A DNA stretch of 45,000 nt from the NCBI RefSeq assembly GCF_917627385.1, contig NZ_CAKJTL010000140.1, positions 24,483 through 69,482 on the forward strand, written 5' to 3'. Source of the DNA: Protofrankia sp. CiT1. GTDB taxonomy: Bacteria > Actinomycetota > Actinomycetes > Frankiales > Frankiaceae. Every line of letters begins with the position of its first letter. Positions within the stretch are counted from its first letter, which is position 1. The notes under the pieces were generated by a model. The model searched no databases. It saw only the letters and a list, made by a program, of their open reading frames with translations, and was not told the DNA's origin. Below, piece after piece: positions 13,339-23,960 of this stretch. Both the position numbers and the translations under genes were made by a program.

Positions 13339-13791
13339 CTAATTAGCCCCGACCAATCGTCTTCCCTGTGAGCTGATCCTGCGCAAGACACCCTGAGAAA
13401 AAGTGATAGTACAACCATGATCAAAAAGTTGTCCAAGAGATAAGAAGTTCATAGCAAGCCGTGGAACATGAAAGACTCCAGTCAACGAAAGACTAGGAGA
13501 AGAACATGAAGAAAACATATTACCAACAGAGGAAAGAGATAAGGCAGTCCCATCAGCAGTAAATATAGAAGAGGAGGAAGAAAAGGGGGTAGACTTGGTG
13601 AGAAGAAAGACATTACCAGTCATATGGTTTGAAGCCCCTGAATCGATAAACCAAGTAAAAGAATAAGTACCTGAAGGGAGTGCAGAAGACATAGCATGTA
13701 TGAAGGGAATCCACTGCTGAATCATCTCGGGTGGAACCGCAGGTGAAGCCACAGAGGATGATGGAGCAGATCCGACATTAAGGACAGGCAC
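13339..13791 (-). pseudogene. Ty1/copia retrotransposon fragment: aspartic protease region
   Basis: This 150-codon open frame carries the copia protease signature WFIDSGASNHMTG at residues 47-59, with the catalytic aspartate at residue 50. Next come a TADGT motif near residue 80 and the VPRLAMNFLSLGQLFDHGC segment, which is the usual hydrophobic patch before the GAG-pre-integrase part. The end matches the family where a polyprotein would continue (RRLVGAN), but a stop ends the frame there. The zinc knuckle, integrase, RT and LTRs are absent here, so it is an isolated piece of about 450 bp. It cannot belong to the copia element at 19.5-21.8 kb as an intact unit, because on the minus strand the protease must come before the integrase. 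The likely origin is nuclear DNA transferred to the mitochondrion. Confidence 0.88.
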
Positions 13792-13816
13792 GGCATCCGC
13801 AGGAGTGACAGGAACT

Positions 13817-13849
13817 TCAGCAACGGGCTATAGCTTGATGGAAGACTCG
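13817..13849. repeat. Exact 33-bp direct repeat, copy 1
   Basis: Thirty-three bases here are identical and in the same orientation to 42219-42251. This copy begins 25 bp to the right of the copia protease frame. Short repeats of this size in plant mitochondria are typical substrates for rare homologous or microhomology-mediated recombination. Recombination between these copies would delete, or excise as a circle, about 28.4 kb carrying mttB, trnE and trnH. Confidence 0.85.
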
Positions 13850-14871
13850 CAAAAACCGAAAGGAGGAGTGATTCACTTCGGGGTAGGAGCCTTTTACACG
13901 AGGATTAATACGACTAGACGAATGTGTCATATACGGAGGAACTTAGTCAAAGACTTCCCGATCCTTAACTTAAGAAGGAGATAACTCAACCAACAAGGCA
14001 ATTCCGCCCTCAAGTGGTTTTCCCGCCTTTTAAAAGAAAGAAAGAAGGAAGACCCTACTAAAACACTAAGATCCGGCAAAGAGATGTACCGATTCGACTA
14101 CTTCCAAGGCTGACAACACTAAAAAAAAAGATAGATAGATAAAAATACAAAGACAGAAAGACAGGATGAAAGGTTTGAGAGGAATTCTACCCTTGTGGGG
14201 GCGGGGCTGGCTAAGAAACTAAGACGGAAGAAAATGCTTACGTAAGGGAAAGCTGCGAAAGATTCCAACACTTATTAGACGGAATGAACAGATAGGACGA
14301 CTACGGGACTTAACTTAAGAAAAGCCCTAGGGGAATTAGAAAAGGCTGAACCTAGAAAGAAAGCACAATGGTAAACGATCTGAAAGAAGATAGGCCCGAT
14401 CTACTTACCAAATGAAGGATAAACGACAGACGAAAGGGAAAAGGCTTACAATCCTAACAAAGATAAGACAGAATCAAATAAAAGACTGACTAAGAGAAGT
14501 TGGAATGAGAGTACGGGATGATAGATAGAAAGGAATTCCGCCCGGGACTCTTACACTGTACCAAAAGAAGGGCAACGGCTATGGGTATAGACCCGAAAGA
14601 CTCTCGCTTTGGACCACTTCTCCCACTAGACGGGACATCCTTGAAGCCAAAAAGGCTTTGAAAACACTTTTGAGATTGAAATCTCAGTTTAGGAAGGTAC
14701 CTTAGCCTTCATGCCCTCGATAATCCGAAAACCGCTAGTGGGGAAGAGTCCTTGGATCGTCTTTATGCTATATGGAACGACCTCCAAGAAACCGGACCCC
14801 TCTCGGACGGATTTTCTAAGTTACAGGATAAAGTTATAAAAAAAAGGTAAGGACGACGTAGTGATGAAATT
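13850..14871. other. Spacer upstream of mttB
   Basis: This purine-rich stretch contains many short AAAGA and GAAAG tracts. No open frame above 60 codons or RNA gene was recognised. It presumably holds the promoter and 5' untranslated region of mttB, but no clear CRTA-type mitochondrial promoter motif could be assigned. Confidence 0.4.
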
Positions 14872-15753
14872 GTGATACATAATCAATCCTATTTGTTTTT
14901 GTTTATTATTAAAATGAATCGAATCCTATCAAATCTTTCTCTTTCTCCTTTGAATTACTCATATATATCCTATGAATTTCATTTCGCACCGGAAACTATT
15001 CTAGGAGAAGTTCGAATCCGTTTCGTTCGGATATTGATCGGTCTTGGTTTGACATGGTTTACGCGTTACTGGTTCCCGGAAGAGTTAATATCTCCATTAG
15101 CTAAACCCTATCTTACCCTGCCTTTGGACTCGTATTTTGTTCGTACACAATCAACGGAGGCCTTCCCGACATATGTTGCAATGTCTTCAATAGCATGCTC
15201 TTACTTCGTCTTTCCCTTAATAAGTCATCAAATTTGGTGCTTTTTGATCCCCTGTTGCTATGGAGAACAAAGGACGAAATACAATAGATTCCTCTATTTA
15301 AGTGGTTCTCGCTTCTCCTTATTCCTGTTCCTAACTCCTCCCCGGGTAGTTCCCAATGTTTGGCACTTTCCATACTTCGTGGGTGCAACATCAACAAATT
15401 CGCTCATGATCAAGTTACAACCTAAGATCTATGACCATATTATGTTAACTGTTCGTATTTCGTTCATTCCATCGGTATGCTCCCAGGTACCTGTAATTGT
15501 GATCCGTTTGCCAGAACTAAGGGGTCTTTCTGTGGAAACCTTCACGAACAATCGTCGTTTTTTGATGGTTTTTCCGCTTTTCACAGCAGCTCTTTCCACA
15601 CCTCCCGATATCTGGTGCCAAATCGTCGCCCGTTTCCTTATTTCTTTGATAATAGAGTTGGCTATCTTTGTGGCGTCGATTGTACAAGTTCGTGAAGAGG
15701 GCTGGACGAGTGGAATGAGGGAAAGCGGCTCGATCGACAAAAAAGAAGAGTAG
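14872..15753 (+). CDS. mttB: MttB, TatC-like subunit of the mitochondrial twin-arginine translocase
   Basis: MttB (also called OrfX) is the mitochondrial TatC homologue, a multi-spanning inner-membrane protein of the Tat-type translocase. The frame encodes 293 residues and keeps the family core: [20 protein letters not shown] near residues 31-50, [20 protein letters not shown] near 114-133, then [13 protein letters not shown] and [13 protein letters not shown]. Several residues depart from the family in a way that C-to-U editing would restore, such as R for C in WFTRYWF, S for L in TQSTEAF, P for F in FLTPPRVV (codon 15337-15339) and R for C in IVARFL. The start is uncertain. GTG at 14872 opens this frame, the first in-frame ATG is at 14914, and the frame is open back to 14851. 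The first 25-30 residues do not match the usual N-terminus. The C-terminus ends early after DKKEE. The usual tail ([11 protein letters not shown]) follows in another frame to a TAA at 15779-15781, so a small indel in the A-rich run at 15739-15744 has probably shortened it. Confidence 0.93.
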   Translation: MIHNQSYLFLFIIKMNRILSNLSLSPLNYSYISYEFHFAPETILGEVRIRFVRILIGLGLTWFTRYWFPEELISPLAKPYLTLPLDSYFVRTQSTEAFPTYVAMSSIACSYFVFPLISHQIWCFLIPCCYGEQRTKYNRFLYLSGSRFSLFLFLTPPRVVPNVWHFPYFVGATSTNSLMIKLQPKIYDHIMLTVRISFIPSVCSQVPVIVIRLPELRGLSVETFTNNRRFLMVFPLFTAALSTPPDIWCQIVARFLISLIIELAIFVASIVQVREEGWTSGMRESGSIDKKEE

Positions 15754-15781
15754 CCCCCCTAGAACCTGGCAAAGTAACTAA

Positions 15782-16346
15782 AAAAGAATTACCGAGCAAT
15801 TCTCAACCAACATATGCGATTCATTCCCGTAAAGATTATAACACACAGAAGACTCCTTACCTTAGGAACGGGATGAGTGAGACATCCCCGACAAGCGCCG
15901 GTGAAGAACGCAAGCAAAGCAGGAGCTCGGGCATTGTTATATTCCATCAAGAGAAAGGAGGCAGACAGGTAAGAAGGCCGACCACATAGGGGGAGCGAAC
16001 CGAAAAGCTCAGCTTTGCGGAACGGACCAATCTTCCGTACCGCCCCCTTACTCTCTCTCTATAAAAAAAGCCTGCGGGAAGCGCGAAGAGCTAAGCCACT
16101 AATGTCGTGGCGAAGGTTATACCTCAGAAAGTCTGCGAAGCTAAGGTTTCGTATGTGTGTGTTATATCCTTTCGATCGAGCGACAACTTCTAAGGAAGGC
16201 CCTCATTCCCCTTTGAAAGAAGTAAAAAAAAAAGAGCGATAGGGAAATGGAGAGAGAGAAGGTTGCAGAAGTGCTTCTAGATCTCATGGAATAAGGCAGA
16301 ATTTCAAACAACACTTTCCATCTCTTGCTTTCATAGAAAAAAAGAA
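15782..16346. other. mttB downstream spacer
   Basis: No second gene follows mttB. The only frame of note is 16015-16242 plus (75 aa), which is rich in arginine and lysine and carries no recognised domain. It may be transcribed as part of the mttB 3' untranslated region. Confidence 0.4.
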
Positions 16347-16461
16347 TTAAGTAGATGAAATCCGGATTACATTACCGCAGGCCAAAATTGGATTTGGAAG
16401 AGCAAGCCAGAGAAAAGAAGCGTTGAGATAATATACTTTCATCCGGATTTCATCTACTTAA
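16347..16461. repeat. Perfect 21-bp inverted repeat around a 73-bp spacer
   Basis: The arm at 16347-16367 is the exact reverse complement of 16441-16461, and the pairing stops at both ends of the arms. As RNA it would form a stable hairpin with a large loop. Its position just beyond mttB and next to the LINE fragment allows three readings: an mRNA 3' stabilising stem, the ends of a small fold-back element, or a break-repair scar. Confidence 0.85.
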
Positions 16462-16599
16462 AAAGGGGGCCTTCTGGATCACCTGAAGATATTTTTAGGC
16501 AGAATTGGCATACATAATTATTACCGTAAGGATTGAGCTGCCAAAAGAGATTTTCTTTTGGGCTGGAAGATAATATTTATGCAGTCCATAGAAAAAAAG

Positions 16600-17015
16600 T
16601 CTTAAGAAGCCAAATGCTCTTGGATGGGCAGTTGAATAGGGGGAAAAATCCTTTTTTATCCTTCAGATTGAATGTAGTCTATCACTTTGAGGTCATGAGA
16701 ACCTTGTGAATTGCTATAAATTCTGGCATGCATCTCTGAGGAGAGTGGCACGGCCAAACATCATCCCAGAAGCGAATCAGCTTACCATTGCCCAACCAAA
16801 GTCTAGCCCAAGTTCTGCCTGAAAGTCTCTCTGTACCAAATAAGACCTTTCTAGATGCAGGATATTTGAGAGGTGGGTTGGTCAAGCCATTTTTGCCATT
16901 GGAGAGGTACTTAGCAGCCAAATATGAACACCATGGCTTTTTCTTTTCCTTTGGAAATCTCCATAGCCACTTCATAAGAAGGGCTGGCTTGGTTGAAGTC
17001 CACCTCCTTCGTTAA
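16600..17015 (-). pseudogene. LINE-type (non-LTR) reverse transcriptase C-terminal fragment
   Basis: The open frame at 16682-16975 (97 codons) matches the segment that follows the RT core in plant LINEs. It reads ALLMKWLWRF (partly upstream of the ATG), then an AAKY motif, then a LGNGKLIRFWDDVW motif corresponding to the conserved VGNG..I.FW.D.W block that leads into the zf-RVT domain. The frame can be followed upstream past the first ATG, so that ATG is not a true start. No RT catalytic core (YADD) is present. Downstream, to about 16600, only weak coding traces remain. It is a transferred nuclear fragment and cannot function. Confidence 0.8.
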
Positions 17016-17108
17016 GATGATTGAAAAAATAAATACCATAAAAAAGATGGAATTTATTGTATGGGATGTTAGTAAGGATGAACATGACGAGGTCTTATTG
17101 CATTACTG

Positions 17109-17124
17109 TTTTTTTTTTTTTTTT
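17109..17124 (+). repeat. Poly-T run of 16
   Basis: There are sixteen consecutive T residues between the minus-strand LINE fragment and the plus-strand RNase H fragment. On the minus strand this is poly-A, but it lies upstream of the LINE coding piece, so it is not that fragment's own tail. It may mark an inserted-sequence junction. Confidence 0.5.
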
Positions 17125-17129
17125 AATTC

Positions 17130-17505
17130 AAATTCATACATATCTATCTAAATCTTGTGGCAATTTCCTCTTCAAATCACATCAAGATGCACTTTCAAGG
17201 AGTAGGGAAGGCTACTCTGGGAATTCGGATTATGGCGGGGGCATAAGGGATGGCAATGGTGCTGTCATGTGGAATGGAACAGGTCCCCTCTAGGGATCAA
17301 AGATGCAACCTTTGCAGAAACAGAAACTCTCCTGCATGGCCATAGTTTTGTCCAAACTATTGATTCTTTTCAAGCTAACTTGTTAGGCTGCAGTCTTGTA
17401 GTCAGTGGATGGGAGGTCTTCCATTCCAGAAGAGATTTCAATTTAACTCCCCCACTTATCATCTCTCTGGGGGACTTGTTCCCTCTTCAACTCAGCGCTT
17501 TATAG
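17130..17505 (+). pseudogene. RNase H-like (LINE-associated, RVT_3 type) fragment, frameshifted
   Basis: Frame 2 reads QDALSRSREGYSGNSDYGGG followed by IRDGNGAVM and runs to a stop after WNGTGPL. The continuation PLGIKDATFAETETLLHGHS, then LLGCSLVVSGW, is in frame 1. The order (first acidic residue, GGxIRDxxG, A-E-T-L-L-HG helix, then a V-x-G block) follows the RNase H domain found at the end of plant LINE polyproteins and in RNase H-like transposon genes. At least one frameshift near 17285 separates the halves. The strand is opposite to the LINE RT fragment 120 bp away, so either the two came separately or one was inverted. Confidence 0.6.
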
Positions 17506-19230
<1,725 letters not shown>

Positions 19231-19472
19231 CGGGGGACAAAGAGAGTATAGTCAGTCAAATGTAGTTTTAGTTAATTCCTTGATTACTTACTCTAAATTT
19301 CTTATTGTTTGATTTTTTTATTAAAAAAGAGAATCCGGGTTAAAATCTATGTATTTCACTGAGGGTGTAAAGCCCTATATATACATGTAAAAAAGCATTA
19401 AAAAAAGGGAAAGTGCTATATACAGCAAGACCCACTTACTATATACAGAAGATACAGAATCAATATGCTTAA
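19231..19472 (-). repeat. Probable remnant of a copia 3' LTR
   Basis: On the minus strand this AT-rich DNA lies directly after the polypurine tract (about 19473-19483, GAGGGGGGGGTT) that follows the RNase H coding region. That is the place and form of a copia 3' LTR start. A clean TG...CA end could not be fixed, and no matching 5' LTR was found in the window, so the left limit is a guess. Confidence 0.45.
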
Positions 19473-21845
19473 CCCCCCCCTCAAACTCAAGATGCCTCAA
19501 GGGATAACATCTGGAGTTTGGATACTAAGTATCGGAATCCCACAGTGGTGTGGGACTTCGTAAGAAGATCCGCGATCTGAAGCTCAGAGTAAATGTATGG
19601 CATTGAACCCAGTAGAAAGTGATGCCGAACGACCTAAGTGAGTAAGGCTATTTCGATATGTTTTGTTCGCTCATGAAACACATCATTGTGTGCTATTTGG
19701 ATAGCACTCTTGTTGTCACAAAAGAGAATAGTAGGCCCTGAAAAAGTGACTCCCATATAAGTAACCATCCCAACAAAATAATCTCAGATGTAGTATCAGC
19801 AAGAGCCCTTTACTCGGCTTCTGCACTAGAGCGAGCAACCACAGTCTCTTTCTTGCTCTTCCAAGATAGTTGAGAGTCACCGAAGAAAAAGCAAAAGCCA
19901 GTAGTGGAGCAACGATCTGTAACATCACCTGCATTAATACCTTACTTCAGCTTTAAGAGGTAGGGGTTGCCAAGCTTGACTAATAGAATAGGGATAGACA
20001 GTAATGGCAAGGTTTCCAGAATAGTCAAGCTTTTAGATATCTCAAAATAGGTTTATCAGCTACTAAATGAGAGACCCGAGGAGACTGTATAAACTTGTCT
20101 ACAAGTCCAAGAGCAAACGAAATCTCTGGGCGAGTCAGAGTAAAGTACTTTTGACCACCCACCATACATACTCCTATAGGCCGATGGCTCTGATAGCAGC
20201 TCACCATCATGAGAATACTGCTTGGCATTAAGCTGGAGTCACACAGGGCAACCTGTGAAGCATTCCATGGCGTACTTTTGCTGAGTTAGATGCATACCCG
20301 GAGACCGAAAAACTTCAATCCCGGTTAGAGGACCAAGATCTTTCATATGAAACAGCTTGCCAAGATGTTGCTTCGTTTGATGAATAGCAGCAGAATCATT
20401 GCCGGTAATATTTAGATCTTTCATTTTTTTTATTAAAACTTCAATGGCAAGGATGGATATACCTGAAGCGCTTGACAAAGAAATAAGGTGTGATCCAGCT
20501 GAACTACTATCTAATGTTAGTAGTGCTGTGCTGAATTTTTCAAAGCCTGTTTGAGTTGAGTCCATAGAGAGCCTTTGAAAGCTTACACAAATAGTCTGGA
20601 TGAATAGAGTCTTCATAACCGGGAGGTTGGCCTCGACCTCTTTTTTGAGATCTCCGTGAAGGAAAGCGTTCTTGACGTCTAACTGGGATGAGAGTTGGGT
20701 CAGTGCTGAATGTAAGCGGGTGCGAATGGTACCATTTTGAGCAACTGGATTGAAGGTGACGTCTCGGCATAATAAAGACCTTACTCTTTTTCATAGCCTT
20801 GAGCAACCTGGCGAGCTTTCTTACTCGTGAAAAATTTTGCTACAAGCCGTTTGTATTTGTACCTCTCTATAATATAAAAAAACCATCTTACTTGTATTTG
20901 ATCTTGTAAGCCCACCTTAACCCAACAATGTTTTTGTCAGGTGGTGGAAAGACAAGATCCCAGGTCTCATTATTTTGAAGAGCATCCATTTTGTCTAACA
21001 TAGCTCGTTTCCAATTCTCATCTGATTTGGCTTTATCGTAATATAAGAGTCCGCTTCCATGATTTTTGAAAGACTTGTGCTCAAGTCAAGAGAGTAGGAA
21101 CCATAGGAGAAAAATCGATCAATAGGAGTGTGGATCTTCAGAGATTTGGAGAAGGAGATCAGGGGCCCTGAGACTCAGGAGCTTCAGACAATGGATTGGA
21201 TACCAGCATTCACTTGCTTATCGTAGAGGCTGTAAGTCTGAGAATGGGCTGCTGAAAATCCGAAGATGAATGCTGCTGTAACGTCACTCCAGGTTGCTGC
21301 TGCTGAGACGCGGAGGACCGCAGTAGAGCCCCCTATGTTGTAAGTGGTTGGGGCTGAGGTGTGGAGGACATGGACTGCTGCAACGTCTGACCACACTGCC
21401 GGAACGTGGGCTGCTGTAACGGCTGAAATTCATGAATGGCTTTCAGCTGCTGCTGCTCAAGATTCTCCCCAAAAATTTGAGCCGAATCCTAAAATCCTAG
21501 ACTAGAATAGAAGATAAAAATCTACTTTCATCAAACCGGTCAAAACTGCCCTTTCTTTTTATGTTCTTCACTATATCCAACATACACTCCAACGATTTTC
21601 TTTTGAGAAAACTTGTTTCTTTGTGAAGCATCAATATGAGGAAAACAGAGACATCCAAAGGCTTTGAAATAGGAATAGTCTGGAATCTTTTGAAAAAGCT
21701 TTTGATGAGGGGAGTCACCTGCAATAGTCGACGATGGCAATCAGTAATTAATATGCACTGCTTTATGAAACGCTTCGGCCCATAGGTACTGAGGAACTTT
21801 GCTTGCATCCGTTTTTAGCAGTCTAAGTGATGTGCCTTTGTTTAA
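19473..21845 (-). pseudogene. Degenerate Ty1/copia element: integrase, RT, RNase H and polypurine tract
   Basis: Read on the minus strand from 21845. The integrase end has PQYLWAEAFHKAVH, KIPDYSYFKAFGCLCFPH and VGYSEEHKKK (about 21810-21540). A low-complexity linker rich in GCTGCT runs about 21500-21180. RT begins with ENWKRAMLDKMDALQNNETW and RWAYKIKYK (about 21040-20890), followed by QLDVKNAFLHGDL (about 20690-20650). The place of the YVDD active site, just before ITGND near 20405-20440, reads LIKKMKDLN, so the catalytic aspartates are lost. Then come TLTRPEISFALGLVDKFIQS and ILRYLK (20228-20025), and RNase H with [20 protein letters not shown] and QIADLLTK (about 19730-19580), ending at a polypurine tract. 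Stops and frameshifts occur throughout. Gag and protease are missing upstream. It is a 5'-truncated nuclear element, dead on sequence grounds. Confidence 0.92.
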
Positions 21846-22088
21846 GGGGGGCAAGCAAGCCACTGATCATTTTTTTTGAGAATAGCGGTATTCGTGCTGT
21901 GCTTCCGAAGGGAAGAGACTCGCGATGTAGCTATCGGCAACTTCTTCAGGTAGATAGTCGCCGGGATCATCTCAAATCTTGGCCTCGCCTCTCTTTCCTC
22001 CCTCAAGAGGTTTTTATTCCCGGCCTTTGTTTGGCCGGCCTTCACAAACCTTCTGCCCGACCGTTTCTTCGAGGCAGCCTGCTCTTGC
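21846..22088. other. Junction between the copia element and the PMD pseudogene
   Basis: These 243 bp link two nuclear-type pieces lying on the same strand. A plus-strand frame (21827-22123, 98 aa) crosses it but has no recognisable domain. The boundary of the copia homology near 21845 fits loss of the upstream integrase core. Confidence 0.45.
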
Positions 22089-23960
22089 TCAGGTGCCTTG
22101 AGTGCTGCAGATGGTGCTCGTGATGCTGGCGATTCCTGTGTAGCCGGTCGAGCTGAAGCTGTAAACTCTGATGCTGCCGTTTCGGCTTACGACTCTTGAA
22201 CTTGAAGGTGAGCGAGCCGGTTGAGTTTGGCGGGCCCTCATACTTCGAGTCACCATCCGTTGAGTCGAGGACGGTGCTGAAGAAATGATGGGACTTCTTC
22301 TTTCCTCCCTGATGGGGGCTGCATGCTGGCTGACGGGTGCTGAACCTCCCTTTCCTTTCATGGTCCGGGTTTGCTTCTGCCTGGGCTGGTGACCTTTCCG
22401 ATGTTGCGATGATCTGGGTGGCTGCCCCTGCTCGGGAATGGGTCCATATGTGGGTTCAGGAGGAGGAGGACTTCGACTCCCAACTCTTTCTTGATCAGGG
22501 AGTTGCTGCTCTTTGAATGTCAAGAGCTTGTTGATTCCTTGCGAGAAGTAAGAAAACGTCAGTTGATGCCACCATCGGACATACTCCAAGACCATCTTGC
22601 CCTCTCTGTCATCCGGCATTATCACGAAAGCAGCCCCGGTGCCCTTTCTCATCATATGTGCCCAGTACCCCGCCAGTTCCGAAAGGTTAAAGATGACGCG
22701 CTTGACGTCGTGACCGGGTGCCGGAATGAATTAGTCAAAACAAAATTGTCTTGCAGGGGGGGGATTTTACGGTTCTGCCCGAAGCACGTTGCCCTGCCGT
22801 AACGTCAGAATGCCGCATCGCATGGAGATCAGATACTCTCTTTGATGCATTTTCACAACAGCAATAAGTAGCAAGGGCCCTTTTCATCGACCTTGTCGAC
22901 CAATCATACAAGATTTAGGGCTTCTCTTATATACCATGCTTGTAGGGCCGCCACGTGAAGCTCATCGGATGACAAATAAAGAGCCTGGCTATCTTCGCAT
23001 CGAACTTCCCGGCTTCAATGTTCTCAATTGCAAGCATCTCCGGGGCATAATCTTTCAGCTTTCCCAGGTGCGGAAGCGGCAATCTTATATACAGCTTAGG
23101 AAAATACTGGTCCAGCCATGCATAGAAGTAGTGGACCGGGAATTCCGCATTGCACTGGCCTGGACCCTGGACCCTGTTTCTCTTGGGCAACTGCGCCCAA
23201 ACCGTAATAAATGCTGGCAAGGACGGCCGGAGCTACGGCTACTCTCTTTCCCTGCACCAAGAACCCGGCCATGACTAATGTTTCCGGTCGAATGACGTTG
23301 CTGCGGTTGTTCGGAAGGACAAAGCGGCTCAACCAGAGAGCCAAGAATGCGGCTAAGTCGTCTCACTTGAGAATTCCGGAGTCGGGCTTCGGTAACCAGC
23401 AGCAAGGACTTCTTCTTCTCCAGCATATTATGCCGCTGGACTTGTGGTAGAATGGAAGTAGGCCGTCTCTTACATACCTTTCTTCTTGGCTCTATTAGGC
23501 TGTGGGGCCTGTCTCTCAATTTCACCCTTGAAGAAATGGTTCACCCATACGTGATGGTCAACTTTTGTATATTGATTACGAAGCGCCAAGCGTTGGTACT
23601 TCGCGAAGAGTTCCCGGGCACACTCCGAATGGTACTTCTCTTTCGAAATCTCGTCGAAGCCGTACAACTCTTCATTCCAAGGAGTGTACTCGTCGTAAAC
23701 TTGGCCGTAAATAGGAAGGCCGGCGATTTTCTTCAGGTCCCACAAGGTTTTTTTCTTCAAATGTAGGCGTCACCCAGCTCCACTACTCACAAGCGCCCCT
23801 ATAAATGTTTGCGTCCCTATGGTAATACTCTTGCGCGACTCGGACAGCACCATAAATGCCAGCGTTATCCAAAGTCTCCCGATGATTCTATATCTATAGA
23901 ATCCGCTTCGTCCATTCTGGGAGGCCGACGATATAAGACGGAGATCTCCTAGTGCGGAAG
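22089..23960 (-). pseudogene. Plant mobile domain (PMD, aminotransferase-like) protein pseudogene
   Basis: On the minus strand the conserved order of a PMD protein can be read across several frames. It runs GLPEWTKRI (about 23915), AGIYGAVRVAQEYYHRDANI then a CEW (about 23865-23780), TLWDLKKIAGLPIYGQVYDE (about 23745-23690), ALWLSRFVLP then IRPETLVMA and VLASIYYGL (about 23340-23210), FPVHYFYAWLDQYF (about 23140-23100), and the EP-NP-ARQF-FD block (about 22770-22735). The last corresponds to the family's EPYSPHRFARQFGFDQ. Defects include a stop at about 23785, a frameshift in the A-run near 23750, further shifts near 23400 and 23150, and stops in the EP-NP-ARQF segment. The final 188 codons (22655-22089) are open and low in complexity (proline, serine, arginine). 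PMD genes are plant nuclear genes related to transposon-encoded proteins, so this is a nuclear transfer. Its left edge is 243 bp from the copia element on the same strand. Confidence 0.85.

Noticed and set aside
15113-15740. Long minus-strand and alternate-frame ORFs inside mttB
   Set aside because: They are shadows of the mttB coding frame, which alone carries family motifs.
17109-17124. Poly-T as the tail of the minus-strand LINE
   Set aside because: It lies 5' of the LINE coding piece on that strand, so it cannot be its own poly-A tail.
22089-22655. 188-aa proline/serine/arginine-rich ORF as a stand-alone gene
   Set aside because: It is continuous in frame and strand with the last part of the PMD pseudogene and is best read as its low-complexity C-terminal tail.
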